Assembly (NCBI GenBank): GCA_963693365.1
Contig: CAVNZM010000014.1
Coordinates: 4,216,001 to 4,280,000 of the forward strand
DNA: 64,000 bases
Reading direction: 5' to 3'
Source of the DNA: Amoebidium appalachense
Lineage: Eukaryota > Ichthyosporea
Below, in pieces: positions 12,340 to 23,893 of the stretch. The notes below the pieces were generated by a model. The model ran no database searches. It was not told the DNA's origin and was given only the letters and a program-made list of their open reading frames with translations. Made by a program: the position numbers and the translations under genes. Position 1 is the stretch's first letter. The number at the start of each line of letters is the position of its first letter.

Positions 12340-13390
12340 GCGGGACGGAGCATCGGCAGGGTTGCTGGCCGAAGGAAGCCAGAGCCAATAGAGACTGATA
12401 TCAAGGGCCAGCAAATAAGCAGCCACTCGGCGGCAGACACGATTCAGGCGGTGGGAGGCCGAGCGGCCCTTAAGCACCCAGGAGTGCAGTAGAGTCCAGA
12501 CCCCACACGTAGCGGCGGCTGCGGGCTGAACGCCCAAGCGGCGCAAGCCAAGCAGCAGACTCTGTCCTTCCAGAATGTTGATGTGGTCGTCGTAGCGTGG
12601 CTGATGCTGTTGCTCCAACGGCCCGCATTAAGGGCAGCCAAAACAGAGGCAGGGCGGGCAGGGACACAGCCTGAGGGCTGGGTGTCTGGGGTGGAAGCCA
12701 GGGTGGTGTAGTGGCCACGACAGTTGCAGAAGGGCAGGACATCCTGGAAAAGACCAGATGCCAACACACAGGAAACCACGGCACCACCGACCTTGGAGGC
12801 TTCCGAGCAGAACATGGTGGGTGCAAAGGCTGAGTGCAGGTCGCAGCGCAGGAGAGGGACAAGGGCACATAGAGCTTCGAGCTCCCAAGCGACCACAGGC
12901 GGAAGGGGGAGTGCCCTGGGACCAAGACGGGCACTTAGCTGGTAGGCGGCCGCGGCATCAAGAACGGAGAGGGCGGACCGCTGCAACAACAAAACCCACA
13001 CCCATCCGCCAAGTAGCTTCTGCAGTTGAAGCCTGCTGACGGTGCCACGACGGGGCACAGCTCCACCAGATGGCGCGTATAGCACTGCAGCTGGCCTTGA
13101 GAACAAAGGTCCACAAGGCATGGTGGTGACTGTTCACCAACCGGATCGGGAAAGGGCAAGGCCTGCCCACATCTCGTTGAGGGCACCAAGACAACGGTGG
13201 CCAGGTAACCCCCTTCAGCCGGCGACAAAGACGTTGCTGACGGTGTTGACTCCGTGTACAGTCCTGCCTGAGCGTTCCGGCACAGAATGGCCGGAACAGG
13301 AAACAAATCAGAGGCGGCAAAGATATGACGACTCGCATAGGACCTCTTACCGCGGAGGCCGGCAGCTAAGATCAGCCGAATAAAATGTAG
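12340..13390 (-). pseudogene. Family 2 RT-RNase H fragment with the RT core deleted
   Basis: Read on the minus strand, the segment begins with the N-terminal part of the RT polyprotein (HIFAASDLFPVPAI, then a region matching VNSHHHALWTFVLRA of family 1). It then jumps, near 13065, to the thumb/connection region (RRGTVSRLQLQKLLGGWVW). The RT catalytic core, including YxDD, is absent. RNase H follows: FAPTMFCSEASKVGGAVV (Asp of TDAS replaced by Glu), then LKGRSASHRLNRVCR and LPSASNPADAPS. Frameshifts separate these pieces. No tyrosine recombinase is found between this fragment and the GT array. It is an inactive remnant. Confidence 0.75.
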
Positions 13391-14203
13391 TGCAGGCGAT
13401 AAAAGAAATGACATCATGATGTTGCTTTTTTTCAATTTATTAAGTTATTTTTCAGCCAGAACCAACTTGATACGGCTATATACTCAGCACAACGCAAAGC
13501 CGCAAACTTTTGTGTATAAAAAAGGTAATGCGCACCCCCTTCATAATAGCAAAAGTTTGAAAATTTGGATTTCACATCATGAGTATTGTCCAATCAAATG
13601 GTTTATCTCACATCTTCAAAGTTTAGCCTCCCCTCCAGCTGCAGCTGTGTCTACGCCGCCGATTAGATTGAAAGAATGTCCCAAAAGGCAGCGGCTTAAG
13701 TACAAACCAAACTCTTACTTCGAAGAAAACGATGGTTTTGTTCCGCGCTAAGGAACTCAGTAGCATACAAAAACGTCAGTGTCTCATTGCTGGCATTTTG
13801 AGCTCGCTGAGCCTTGTTAGACTTAAACTACGTAAAAATGGGCCGATATTTATGGAGGAAAGTGGATCCATGCCCATTTCGCTATTTCCAGGCAGCTACA
13901 ATTTATTCACCAACGTGGCTCACGATAAGCATTAAAGCTGTGAAATTTTCAAAAATGGTAGAAGGCAAATATAACCCCTTTTTGTTCTCCTGAAGCCCAA
14001 AATCGACCGACTTTGAGACTAATAAGTGCATCGATAAAAGTGGCCACAGTGGATATAAATGAAACAAAACAAATTTATATGTCTCTTTCTCTGTGCTGAA
14101 AAAAAAAAACGGTGTGTTTCTAAGCATCCGCGCTGTTATGAGCACGTGTTTTGTGCTGGTTTTTTGGCGACCGCGGCGGGGTACCTTTCAATGAAGTTAT
14201 GTT
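13391..14203. other. About 0.8 kb between family 2 fragments, no gene seen
   Basis: AT-rich DNA. Short open frames (13416-13751, 13732-13935) show no recognisable domain or convincing splice context. It may be part of a family 2 element upstream of RT, or unrelated host DNA. Confidence 0.4.
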
Positions 14204-14838
14204 CTTATGCCAACGTCGCCTTTACCAGCCCCAGTACCGGGATACTTGAGGTGGTGCCTGTTGACCCTATGATCTCAGGCACATGTGTGCTCCACAGGAG
14301 CAATTCAAAGCCTTATGAGGCAAAAGTTCAAAGCCTAATGAGGCAAGGGTTCAAAGCATAATGATGCAAGGGTTCAAAGCCTAATGAGGGAAGGGTGGGT
14401 GGGTGGGCAAAAACTTGACTACAGGCAGTAACCTAAAAAGGCCTACCTACTTACAGCGAACAGGCAGCCTAAGGAGGCCTACCTACACTATGCTAATGAG
14501 CACAGTGACTGAGACGCACACAGCAGCCAAAAGGCTCTAAACCAAAGCATCGACATGCAAAACTATTGCGGGCGGGATCACCTCATGATTAAAATCCAAT
14601 CAAAACGTCCACATATGCAGGAACACATTCCTATACATACTTTCACAAATAAAAACCTAAACTGCAAACCGTATAGACCAGCATATGTACATCACCGAAT
14701 TTTCACGACCACTACACCTGCATATTTTGCACACGGACATTGCACACGGAGTCCTGTTACTCTGTCTCCGGTGCTGTCCAATGCTCCTGCAAAGAAAAAA
14801 GGTTTAAAAAAAGAAAAAAGGTTTACAAGCTAATTATT
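14204..14838 (-). mobile_element. Family 2 A2-linker-B2 unit
   Basis: Starts CTTATGCCAACGTCGCC (B2), continues through a linker with short tandem repeats (14300-14392), then the family 2 A repeat, ending at TTACAAGCTAATTATT. The next base begins another B repeat at 14839. This reproduces in family 2 the B1-A2-linker-B2 order seen in family 1. Confidence 0.75.
14300..14392. repeat. 23-bp tandem repeat in family 2 linker
   Basis: Four imperfect copies of a unit close to TTCAAAGCCTAATGAGGCAA plus GGG. Confidence 0.8.
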
Positions 14839-15068
14839 CTTATGCCAACGTCGCCTTTACCAGCCCCAGCACGGGGATACTTGAGGTGGTGCCTGCTGAC
14901 CCAATGATCTCAGGCACATGTGTCCTCCACTCTTGCCTTGCTGGCATGGGCGGGAAGAGACCATGCCGGGGAAAACGGGCGACGCGACATAGCACATGGG
15001 TGCAGGGAGCAAGACCATTGGAAAACAAAAATAAATGAAACATACCCAAGATTCGAAGCTAATAGACG
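14839..15068 (-). mobile_element. Family 2 B1 repeat and 3' non-coding region, second copy
   Basis: Nearly identical to 11613-11850, including the CTTGCCTTGCTGGCATGG segment and the border CGCGCACACG before a GT array. No coding part is retained. Confidence 0.7.
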
Positions 15069-15072
15069 CGCA

Positions 15073-15499
<427 letters not shown>

Positions 15500-15530
15500 A
15501 CATTAACAGGTGCAAAATGATTAGTTTGTA

Positions 15531-15698
15531 TATTTAGTTTGTAAACGTGTTTTCTTTGCAGGAGAATTAGATAGCCCCGTTGGAGTGAAACTGTGTGTTG
15601 CGAGTGTGCTGTAAAATTCGTAGTAGTAGCATGGTGTAGGCCTTGGTGTGTTTGATGTGTGTGCAATATCTAGTCCGAAATGGGCGGCAATTGATTTT
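15531..15698 (+). mobile_element. Family 1 A-repeat fragment with internal deletion
   Basis: Begins TATTTAGTTTGTAAACGTG. After GTGTGTGCAA it jumps to TATCTAGTCCGAAATGGGC, which normally lies about 110 bp further on. It ends against the B end of the opposite-facing unit at 15699. Confidence 0.75.
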
Positions 15699-16393
15699 CT
15701 TATGCCAACGTCGTCTTTACCAGCCCCAGCCCCAGCAAGGGGATACATGAGCCGGTGCCTGTGGATCAATCTCACAAGCGGGCACAGGTGTGCTCCACAG
15801 GAGCAATGAAAAGAATGACAAATGTCATACAGAAACATGCTCAAAAAACGTAGCCTAGTGCCTAAATAGGCAAAGGGTGTGGTGGGTGGGCAAAAAATTA
15901 GCTACAAAATTAGGCCTAAAGAGACCTAAACGCGCTCAGTAGCGCCGCAACTGACCTCCCTGGGGCCGTGCAAGCTCATTATATAGCGCGGCCCACATTT
16001 TTGCCAATGGAAATATGAAGAAATGACTTAAAACCTATCAAATCCATGAAATCTACCAAAATGGAATCTTTGCTGCCCATCAACCAATGAAAAATTTTCA
16101 CAAGTGGCTAAAACCCCTAGATCACAAAGACCAAATCAATTGCCGCCCACTTCGGACTAGATATAACTCAAACTCATCAATATATCCATCTGGCATATCC
16201 CACAGAACATAAAAACAGCTACAGCTCCCTAAATAAAAATGCTAGCAGCCTGAACCTTTGCACACACATCAAACACACCAAGGCCTACACCATGCTACTA
16301 CTACGAATTTTACAGCACACTCGCAACACACAATTTCACTCCAACGGGGCTATCTAATCATCCTGCCAAGAAAACACGTTTACAAACTAAATA
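15699..16393 (-). mobile_element. Family 1 A-linker-B unit
   Basis: Full-length unit, CTTATGCC to TTTACAAACTAAATA, minus orientation. It has a 6-bp duplication of CCCCAG in the B repeat (CCAGCCCCAGCCCCAG). It lies head to head with the plus-oriented element that follows. Confidence 0.8.
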
Positions 16394-16863
16394 AAGACTT
16401 TGGGATCTAGGGGTTTTAGCCACTTGTGTAAACTTTTCATTGGTTGATGTGCAGCAAAAATTCCATTTTGGTAGATTTCATGGATTTGATAGGTTTTAAG
16501 TCATTTCTTCATATTTCCATTGGCAAAAATGTGGGCCGCGCTATATAATGAGCTTGCGCGGCCCCATGGAGGTCAGTTGCGGCGCTACTGAGCGCGTTTA
16601 GGTCTCTTTAGGCCCAATTTTTTAGCTAAGTTTTTGCAACTCTAGTCCCCGTTTTTCGCGCTGTTGTTCGTTTTTTCTCTAGTTGTTTTTGCCCAGGAGC
16701 GCACGCTTAGCTTCGGCAGCATCTGGTAAGAGTTTTGCGTGCGCGCCATTGCGTTTAAGCTGGTTTTCGGACGTTTTTTGCGATGTCGTTTTTCCCGCGT
16801 TTTTGCATTTTCCAGTCTTCGTTTTCAAGTTTTCGTGCTCTAGTCTGGTTTGTGAGCATTGCA

Positions 16864-17918
16864 ATGGCCCCTCCTCCTGCTCTGGTCGCCAAGGGGGCCG
16901 CTCTCCTCGAAAAGCTTTTGGAGATCTCTACCGATGCGGACGACGCAAGTCTCAAAAGTCTGGCCGTTTTGCAGTCCAACGCCCTCCCCTGGAACAGCCT
17001 GCCGGCAGAAACCGTCAACAGTGTGGTTTCAGCCCTCAAGGCGCGCTCGGTGGCTTTTGATGACTCTGAGATGGTCGGTTGGAAAGTCACCGACCAGCTG
17101 CACTTGCTCTGTAGCACTCCTCGCAGCGGCCGTGCCTCCCCCCACCTGGGTCGCCCTCTCCCCAGCGGCGTTCTGACAGTGTAGACGTCCAAGAGCAGCT
17201 GCAGGCGCTTTCTGCCCAAGTGCAAGCCCTCTCTGTTGCCCAGTCTGGTCGTTCAAAGAAGCCCTCTGCCGGCGGCCTGCTGAGCACGCTGTCTGCGCGG
17301 GCAAAGGGCAAGGAACCAGCCTATGCGTACGACACCGGCGGTGAAGACACCCCATTGTCGAGTGAGGATTCTTCTTCCAGCAGCAGTGGCTACGGTCGTT
17401 CCTCTCGCAGCCGTCGTTCCTCTGGACGTTCCAAACCCAACCCCAGCCGTTATCTGCTCTCCAGCGGCGCCCAAGTCAACCTGCGCGTCAAAGAACGTCT
17501 GGCCCCTTCCTACCTCGAGAGCACCTTGGCTGACCAGGCCTCGGTCACTGCGGCTGTCCACGCAGCGGATTGGGTCAGCTACCGCAACAAACGGGAGGCT
17601 CTGACGCTTGCCCGTATGCTGTATCTGCTGCTGGCCGCCGACCCTAAGGCCCGCAAGGAGTCATCTGCTGTGGAAGTTGGTGTTCGCCGTCTGCTGGCTG
17701 TGCAGACTGCTGATCAGTCCAACGGGGACTGGGCTGTTGCAGAGAAGTTTGAGGAGCTCCCTGCGCGCAGCCTGCCCCTGCCCCCTGCCTTGGCCAACCG
17801 GGCTGTTCGTCAAGCCAAGACCCTCGCCGAAGTCACCCGGGCTCGGCGCGGTCCCGGCAGTGGCCCATCCGGAGCCGGGCCATCGACCCCTCCGGGGACC
17901 GGTGGGCACAGGGCCTAA
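16864..17918 (+). pseudogene. gag-like ORF1 of family 1, copy 1 (frameshifted)
   Basis: Starts at the MAPPPALVAKG methionine, which is conserved in all three gag copies here. The C run at 17138-17143 has six C where the two other copies have seven, which shifts the frame; the original frame is open again to 17918. The protein has an N-terminal helical part (AALLEKLLEISTDADDASLK), a Ser/Arg-rich middle (EDSSSSSSGYGRSSRSRRSS type), a predicted helical region (ADQASVTAAVHAADWVSYRNKREA) and a Gly/Pro-rich tail. No zinc knuckle is seen. A gag (nucleocapsid-like) role is inferred from its first position in a DIRS-like element, not from a domain match. Confidence 0.75.
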
Positions 17919-17995
17919 ACGGCCCTTTGGGGGTTCGGCACGCGGTTCTGTATATTATTTTCTTGTGGTTTCCTGCCACGTGCCCTTGATTAAAT

Positions 17996-19058
17996 ATGCC
18001 CCCTAATTTTTCTAAGGATTCCACAGCTATGCCACGTCATGTCTTTGCCGCCTCTGATTTGTTTCCTGTTCCGGCCATTCCTGTGCCGGATCGTTCTGGA
18101 GAAGCCCGTCTACGGAGTCAACGCCGTCGACGACGTCTGTCTCACCGCCTGAAGGGGGTTGAACCACCTTGGCTAACCGTTGTCTTAATGCCCTCAACGA
18201 GCTGTGGGCAGGCGGCCCTTGCCCATTCCCGACCCAGTTCGTGAACAGTCACCACCATGCCCTATGGACCTTTGTCCTTAGGGCCAGCTACGATGCTATA
18301 CGCGCGGGTGTCTACGACGCTCAGCCTGCGAGTAGTGTCTTGGCTGCGTTCCCCGCGGCCTACCCTGTATTGACAGGATGGCTACCTCTCACGGCGGCAA
18401 ATGCCGCTTTGCCACCCCCTGGGGTTGGAGCCACAGTGGACGTACGCGTGTTGCAGTTTTTGTCTCCTACACTGCAGCCGTTTTTGGCCAACTGCGACGG
18501 CGGCCTTCTCAAGCCTGTTCCGCCGACGCCTGCAGAGCTGCGCCGCATCCGACCGGCGCATCACGTTCCCAGTGGGGAATACGGTCCCCTGCTTCTTCGG
18601 CTTCAAGACTGCGGCATGATGCACTATTTCGAGGCGGAGGAAAAACCACTGGCCATCAATGGGCTGTTTGGGGTCCCCAAAGACACCAGAGCCCGCGTCA
18701 TTTTTGACGGCCGCCGTGGCAACCTGTTCTTTGCCCGTGACATCCTGCCCTCAAGGTGCACCTGCCCAACCCTGCCGATTTTGCCGATCTGTTGCTGGGG
18801 CCTGAGGATTGCCTCTATTTTGGCAAGTCGGACATGGGCAACCAGTTCCATCGTCTTCTTGCCCCCGAGTGGCTGTGGCGGTACTTCGGATTGCCGCCTG
18901 TGTCTTCGGAGGCTGTTAGCATTTCTGCGCCCGACCGGCTTGTGTACCCGGCCCTCAAGACCGTGCCCATGGGCTGGGTGCATTCTGTGCTTGTGGCTCA
19001 AGACGTGCATGGGCAGTTGGCTGACCGAGCCGGCATGCCCCGCATTGAGCGCCTCTAG
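17996..19058 (+). pseudogene. Reverse transcriptase fragment, copy 1
   Basis: Starts MPPNFSKDSTAMPRHVFAAS. Insertion of about 5 nt near 18160 (compared with copy 2) shifts the frame. RT landmarks are RVIFDGRRGNLFFARD, FGKSDMGNQFHRLL and TVPMGWVHSVLVAQDVHG. A 2-nt loss just after FFARD shifts the frame again. The sequence stops before YVDD, where a deletion fuses it to the recombinase. The RT type (DIRS/YR group) is judged from the full arrangement in copy 2. Confidence 0.8.
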
Positions 19059-19537
19059 CATTTCATGCCACGCCTGGGTCCACACCTGCAGGCCGCCCAA
19101 CGGAGCCTGCAGGGCTGGAACCGGCTTGTTCCAGCAAAGACCACGCCCCCGCTTCCGTTTTCATTGGTCCTCGTCATTGGCCATCATTTGTATTCCAAAA
19201 TTGGCCCCTTGTTTGGTATTGCTGTTTTGCTTGGATTTGAGTGTTATTTTCGTGTTAGTGAGCTGCTTATGCTCACCCGTGCGGATCAACGAGTATGGGT
19301 TCCATCTTCACAGTCTTCGCCATGGTGGTGCCTCGAGAGACTACGTCAGGGGTTTTTCAGTAGAGATGATTGCTCTGCGTGGTCGATGGAGATCGCATGC
19401 CTCCCTCCGCCGGTATGTGCAGCCCAGCCTGCCCAGTCTTTTGTTCTTTCTATTCGTGTGCCTGCGTCGCTCTTTGCCCGGGCTGCAGCGCTGCGTCAGT
19501 CACCCACGGCATGGTTCGTTCCTTCCCGTGCCAAGTA
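19059..19537 (+). pseudogene. Tyrosine recombinase fragment, copy 1
   Basis: Retains FHWSSSLAII-region DNA, the YFRVSELLML motif with the first catalytic Arg, then after a deletion near 19288 the C-terminal motif region (HSLRHGG, RGRW, LRRYVQ equivalents in shifted frame). Non-functional. Confidence 0.8.
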
Positions 19538-20330
19538 GGGAGTGGTGGAGCACACCTGTGCCTGCTTGTGAGATTGATCCACAGGCACCGGCTCATGCAT
19601 CCCCTTGCTGGGGCTGGTAAAGACGATGTTGGCATAAGAATATTTAGTTTGTAAACGTGCTTTCTTTGCAGGAGAATTAGATAGCCCCGTTGGAGTGAAA
19701 TTGTGTGTTGAGAGTGTGCTGTAAAATTCGTAGTAGTAACATGGTGTAGGCCTTGGTGTGTTTGATGTGTGTGCAAAGGTTCAGGCTGCTAGCAGTTTTA
19801 TTTAGGGAGCTGTAGCTGTTTTTATGTTCTGTGGGATATGCCATATGGATATATTGATGAGTTTGAGTTATATCTAGTCCGAAATGGGCGGCAATTGATT
19901 TGGTCTTTGTGATCTAGGGGTTTTAGCCACTTGTGATATTTTTTCATTGGTTGTTGTGCAGCAAAAATTCCATTTGGTAGATTTCATGGATTTGATAGGT
20001 TTTAAGTCATTTCTTCATATTTCCATTGGCAAAAATGTGGGCCGCGCTATATAATGCGCTTGCGCGGCCCCAGGAAGGTCAGTTGCGGCGCTACTGAGCG
20101 CGTTTAGGTCTCTTTAGGTCTAATTTTCTAGCTAAGTTTTTTGCCCACCCACCACACCCTTTGCCTATTTAGGCACTAGGCTACATTTTTTGAGCATGTT
20201 TCTGTATGGCATTTGTCATTCTTTTTATTGCTCCTGTGGAGCACACCTGTGCCTGCTTGTGAGATTGATCCACAGGCACCGGCTCATGTATCCCCTTGCT
20301 GGGGCTGGTAAAGACGACGTTGGCATAAGA

Positions 20331-20716
20331 AAACGTTTTTTCTTTGCAGGAGCATTGGACAGCACCGGAGACAGAGTCACAGGACTCCGTGTACAACTTA
20401 TGCAGGTGATAGTGGTAGCGAAAATTCGGTGATGTACGTATGCTGGTATACGATTTGCAGTTTAGGTTTTTATTGGTGAAAGTATGTAGAGGAATGTGAT
20501 TCCTGCATATGTAGACGTTTTGCTTGGATTATAGTCATGAGGCGATCCCGCCCGCAATAGTTTATGCATGCCGATGCTTTGATTTAGAGCCTTTTGGCTG
20601 CTGTGTGCGTCTCAGTCGCTGTGCTCATTAGCATAGTGTGTCACCTCCTTAGGCTGCCTGTTTCGGTGTAAGTAGGTAGGCCTTTTTAGGATACTGCCTG
20701 TAGTCAAGTTTTTGCA
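20331..20716 (+). mobile_element. Family 2 A-repeat fragment, plus orientation
   Basis: Follows B2 of family 1 copy 1 directly. It begins CTTTGCAGGAGCATTGGACAG after a short T run and matches the reverse complement of 14535-14838. It ends at CAAGTTTTTGCA, the A/leader boundary. The coding segment that follows is in the opposite orientation, so the locus is rearranged. Confidence 0.65.
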
Positions 20717-21392
20717 ATACAGTGGCCGCTCCTGTATAGCCCCCTTTTCTGAATGGCCGTGTTCCCATTTGTGCCCTTTCCTTCCAGAATGTTGATGTGG
20801 TCGTTGTAGCGCCAACGGTGGCTGATGGTGGTGCTCCAACGGCCCTCATTAAGGGCAGCCAAAACAGAGGCAGGGCAAGGGCGGGCAGGGACACAGGGCT
20901 GGGTGTCTGGTGTGGAAGCCAGGGTGGTGTAGTGGCCACGACGGTTGCTGTAGGGCAGGACATCCTGGAGAAGACCAGAGGGCAACACACGGGAAACCAC
21001 GGCACCACCCACCTTGCAGGCGTCTAAGCAGAACATGGTGGGTGCAAAGGCTGAGTGCAGGTCGCAGCGCAGGAGAGGGACGAGGGCACATAGAGTTTCG
21101 AGCTCCCAAGCGACCGCAGACGGAAGGGGGAACGCCTTGGGGCCAAGACGGGCACTCAGCTGGTAGGCAAAATCAAGAACGGAGAGGGCGGACCGCTGCA
21201 ACAGCAAAACCCACACCCACCCGCCAAGTAGCTGCTGCAGTTGAAGCTTGCTGACGGTGCCACGACGGAGCACAGCACGAGTCTCCACCAGAAGGCGGGC
21301 TAGAGAAGCCGGGGCCGGGTGCACCAACCCATAGCGGAGCATCTCCAAACCCAACAGGCCCATCATCAGCAATCTTGTCGACCCATCCTAAC
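20717..21392 (-). pseudogene. Family 2 RT-RNase H fragment
   Basis: A single minus-strand frame (21372 to about 20780) covers the end of RT (GLLGLEMLRYGLVHPAP, RRGTVSKLQLQQLLGGWVW) and the front of RNase H (FAPTMFCLDACKVGGAVVS, with LDAC where family 1 has TDAS, then HINILEG). It is truncated on both sides. It is closest to the fragment at 12340-13390 and clearly distinct from family 1. Confidence 0.75.
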
Positions 21393-22023
21393 ATATCCCA
21401 ATCCATCAAAGATGGATTGGGATGGTTAATGTATACTACCGAGGATAGGTTTGATACTATACACCATGGCAGTGGATCATCCTGGACACCAACCCATCAT
21501 AGATATCTATGATTGGTTTTGGGTTATTTTATATAATACAACAACCCAACTAATATACACCAGACATTCATTAGATTTAGAATGGATGTTCTAAGAGCAT
21601 ACATACATGGAGGGTATGATGTTTGGAGTGTCTATGAAACATCCCAACACATCCAGTTATATATAATACCAGATTATCAAAACATGTATTGTCTATAGGA
21701 TATACTATGGATTAGTTACTACATAATAGGTAAGAATTATATATGGACAATGTAAATATCTTCAGGATATACAATTATGATTGCGGTACGCTCGTGGATA
21801 CGTTGTGGATATGTCCCATCATAGATAATGTTATATGCTCTTAAGGATGTGTGACAGGAATATTATCTGTATATTGGTCAAGATTGTATAAAGGGTGTTT
21901 TTGAGATTGAGGTTAAACTTTGAATGTACCTGACATTCACACCTTATGTTAGTAAATAAAAACCTTATGTATATGTTAATAATTGTTGTGGCTGGCGGGT
22001 TAGTATTTATAAAACCCCTCTTT
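21393..22023. other. AT-rich island with degenerate motif, no gene
   Basis: Contains a perfect 12-bp inverted repeat at 21396-21422 and many variants of strings such as CATCCTAAC, GATATC and TGGATAT. Similar islands lie at 28540-29420, 38875-39300 and 55940-56120. No open frame of note. Confidence 0.5.
21396..21422. repeat. Perfect 12-bp hairpin
   Basis: TCCCAATCCATC, loop AAA, GATGGATTGGGA. Perfect arms with a 3-nt loop, immediately beside the truncated end of the family 2 fragment. Confidence 0.9.
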
Positions 22024-22713
22024 CTTATGCCAATGTCGTCTTTACCAGCCCCAGCAAGGGGATACATGAGCCGGTGCCTGTGGATCAATCTCACAAGCAG
22101 GCACAGGTGTGCTCCACAGGAGCAATGAAAAGAATGACAAATGTCATACAGAAACATGATCAAAAAACGTAGCCTAGTGCCTAAATAGGCAAAGGGTGTG
22201 GTGGGTGGGCAAAAACTTAGGTAAAAAATTGGGCCTAAAGAGACCTAAACGCGCTCAGTAGCGCCGCAACTGACCTCCCTCGGGCCGCGCAAGCTCATTA
22301 TATGCGCGGCCCACATTTTTGCCTATGGAAATATGAAGAAATGACTTAAAACCTATCAAATCCATGAAATCTACCAAAATGGAATTTTTGCTGCACATCA
22401 ACCAATGAAAAAATTTCACAAGTGGCTAAAACCCCTAGATCACAAAGACCAAATCAATTGCCGCCCATTTCGGACTAGATATAACTCAAACTCATCAATA
22501 TATCCATATGGCATATCCCACAGAACATAAAAACAGCTACAGCTCCCTAAATAAAAATGCTAGCAGCCTGAAACTTTGCACACACATCAAACACACCAAG
22601 GCCTACAACATGCTACTACTACGAATTTTACAGCACATTCGCAACACACAATTTCACTCCAACGGGGCTATCTAATTCTCCTGCAAAGAAAACACGTTTA
22701 CAAACTAAATATT
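22024..22713 (-). repeat. A2-linker-B2 unit of copy 2
   Basis: About 690 bp with A about 505 bp, linker about 92 bp and B about 95 bp. Its A start (TTTACAAACTAAATATT on the plus strand) touches B1 of copy 2 with no gap. Confidence 0.85.
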
Positions 22714-22813
22714 CTTATGCCAACGTCGTCTTTACCAGCCCCAGCAAGGGGATACATGAGCCGGTGCCTGTGGATCAATCTCACAAGCAGGCACAGGTGT
22801 GCTCCACCACTCC

Positions 22814-23893
22814 CTACCTGGCACGGGAAGGAACGAACCATGCCGTGGGTGACTGACGCAGCGCTGCAGCCCGGGCAAGGAGCGACGCAGGCACGCGAAT
22901 AGAAAGAACAAGAGACTGGCCGGCCTGCACATACCGGCGGAGGGAGGCATGCGATCTCCATCGACCACGCAGAGCAATCGTCTCTACTGAAACACCCCTG
23001 ACGTAGTCTCTCGAGGCACCACCATGGCGAAGACTGTGAAGATGGAACCCATACTCGTTGAGGCCGAGGGAGTCACATGCCGCTTGGAACTTGGCACGCA
23101 GAACATCATACAAGAAAGGAAACAGCCGCGCAGAAGGGGGGGCACCACGGAACCAGAAAGACAGGATGGCCAACAGGGACGGATCAGTGATGGGGACAAA
23201 CTGATTTGGACCGGTCTTGGTGTCGGCCAGGCGTATGCCGCCTGTACCGGGTGGCATGTCGTGGGGAACGGGGTCGTCGGGCAAAACAAGATCCGCACGG
23301 ATGAGCATAAGCAGCTCACTGACACGAAAATAACACTCAAATCGGAGCAAAACAGCAATACCAAACAAGGGGCCAATTTTGGAATACAAATGATGGCCAA
23401 TGACGAGGACCAATGAAAACGGAAGCGGGGGCGTGGTCTTTGCTGGAACAAGCCGGTTCCAGCCCTGCAGGCTCCGTTGGGCGGCCTGCAGGTGTGGACC
23501 CAGGCGTGGCATGAAATGCTTGATGCCGGCAGCTGTGTTGACACAGCGCTGACGCTGGCCACGCGATGGATCAATGGCAAAACACTCCTCAAAATACTCC
23601 ACCAGGAGGTCGTCCAGTTCGGCGGGGGACTTGGTGTCGGTGCCAGGGGGCAACCAATCCAGGAACTCAACAACAGCATCCCGGTAGGCCTTGAGGGTTG
23701 GGGGCTTTATGGCCTGGTCAGCCAGAAAACTGCGAGGGACCATCTGCAGGATTGTGGGCTGACGGCAGCCACACACAATACAAACGAATGTCGAGGGCAA
23801 GCGTGTAGGCAGCCACCTGGCGGCATACACGGTTAAGGCGTCGGGATGCTGAACGACCCTTAGCAACAGCCCCAAGCAGCGCCGTTGAATCAA
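22814..23893 (-). CDS. Tyrosine recombinase of family 1 YR retrotransposon (copy 2)
   Basis: The frame of 359 residues is intact. An N-terminal SAM-like region (about residues 70-130: LADQAIKPPTLKAYRDAVVE and TAAGIKHFMPRLGPHL) precedes the catalytic domain. YFRVSELLML carries the first Arg, HLHSLRHGG gives the HxxR pair, RGRW has Trp at the position often occupied by His or Trp, and SLRRYVQ carries the nucleophilic Tyr. The R-H-R-(W)-Y set is complete. Such enzymes integrate a circular DNA copy of DIRS-group retroelements without target-site duplication. The frame overlaps the 3' end of RT-RNase H by about 175 bp, a common DIRS arrangement. The first Met of the frame lies inside the overlap; the true start may be further in. 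Confidence 0.9.
   Translation of the reverse strand: MIQRRCLGLLLRVVQHPDALTVYAARWLPTRLPSTFVCIVCGCRQPTILQMVPRSFLADQAIKPPTLKAYRDAVVEFLDWLPPGTDTKSPAELDDLLVEYFEECFAIDPSRGQRQRCVNTAAGIKHFMPRLGPHLQAAQRSLQGWNRLVPAKTTPPLPFSLVLVIGHHLYSKIGPLFGIAVLLRFECYFRVSELLMLIRADLVLPDDPVPHDMPPGTGGIRLADTKTGPNQFVPITDPSLLAILSFWFRGAPPSARLFPFLYDVLRAKFQAACDSLGLNEYGFHLHSLRHGGASRDYVRGVSVETIALRGRWRSHASLRRYVQAGQSLVLSIRVPASLLARAAALRQSPTAWFVPSRAR

Larger units (their letters stand above)
16394..20330 (+). mobile_element. Family 1 YR retrotransposon copy 1, internally deleted
   Basis: Order: truncated A1 (16397-16640), leader, gag (16864-17918, frameshifted), RT fragment (about 17996-19058), tyrosine recombinase fragment (19059-19537), B1 (to 19640), then A2-linker-B2 (19641-20330). 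One deletion joins RT directly to the recombinase, removing the YVDD box, RNase H and recombinase N-terminus. A second removes the middle of the recombinase. The A2 unit begins immediately after B1 with no intervening base. Confidence 0.85.

Noticed and set aside
12444-13121. Complete RT gene in the family 2 fragment
   Set aside because: The RT catalytic core including YxDD is deleted and the RNase H Asp is replaced, so it is a remnant.
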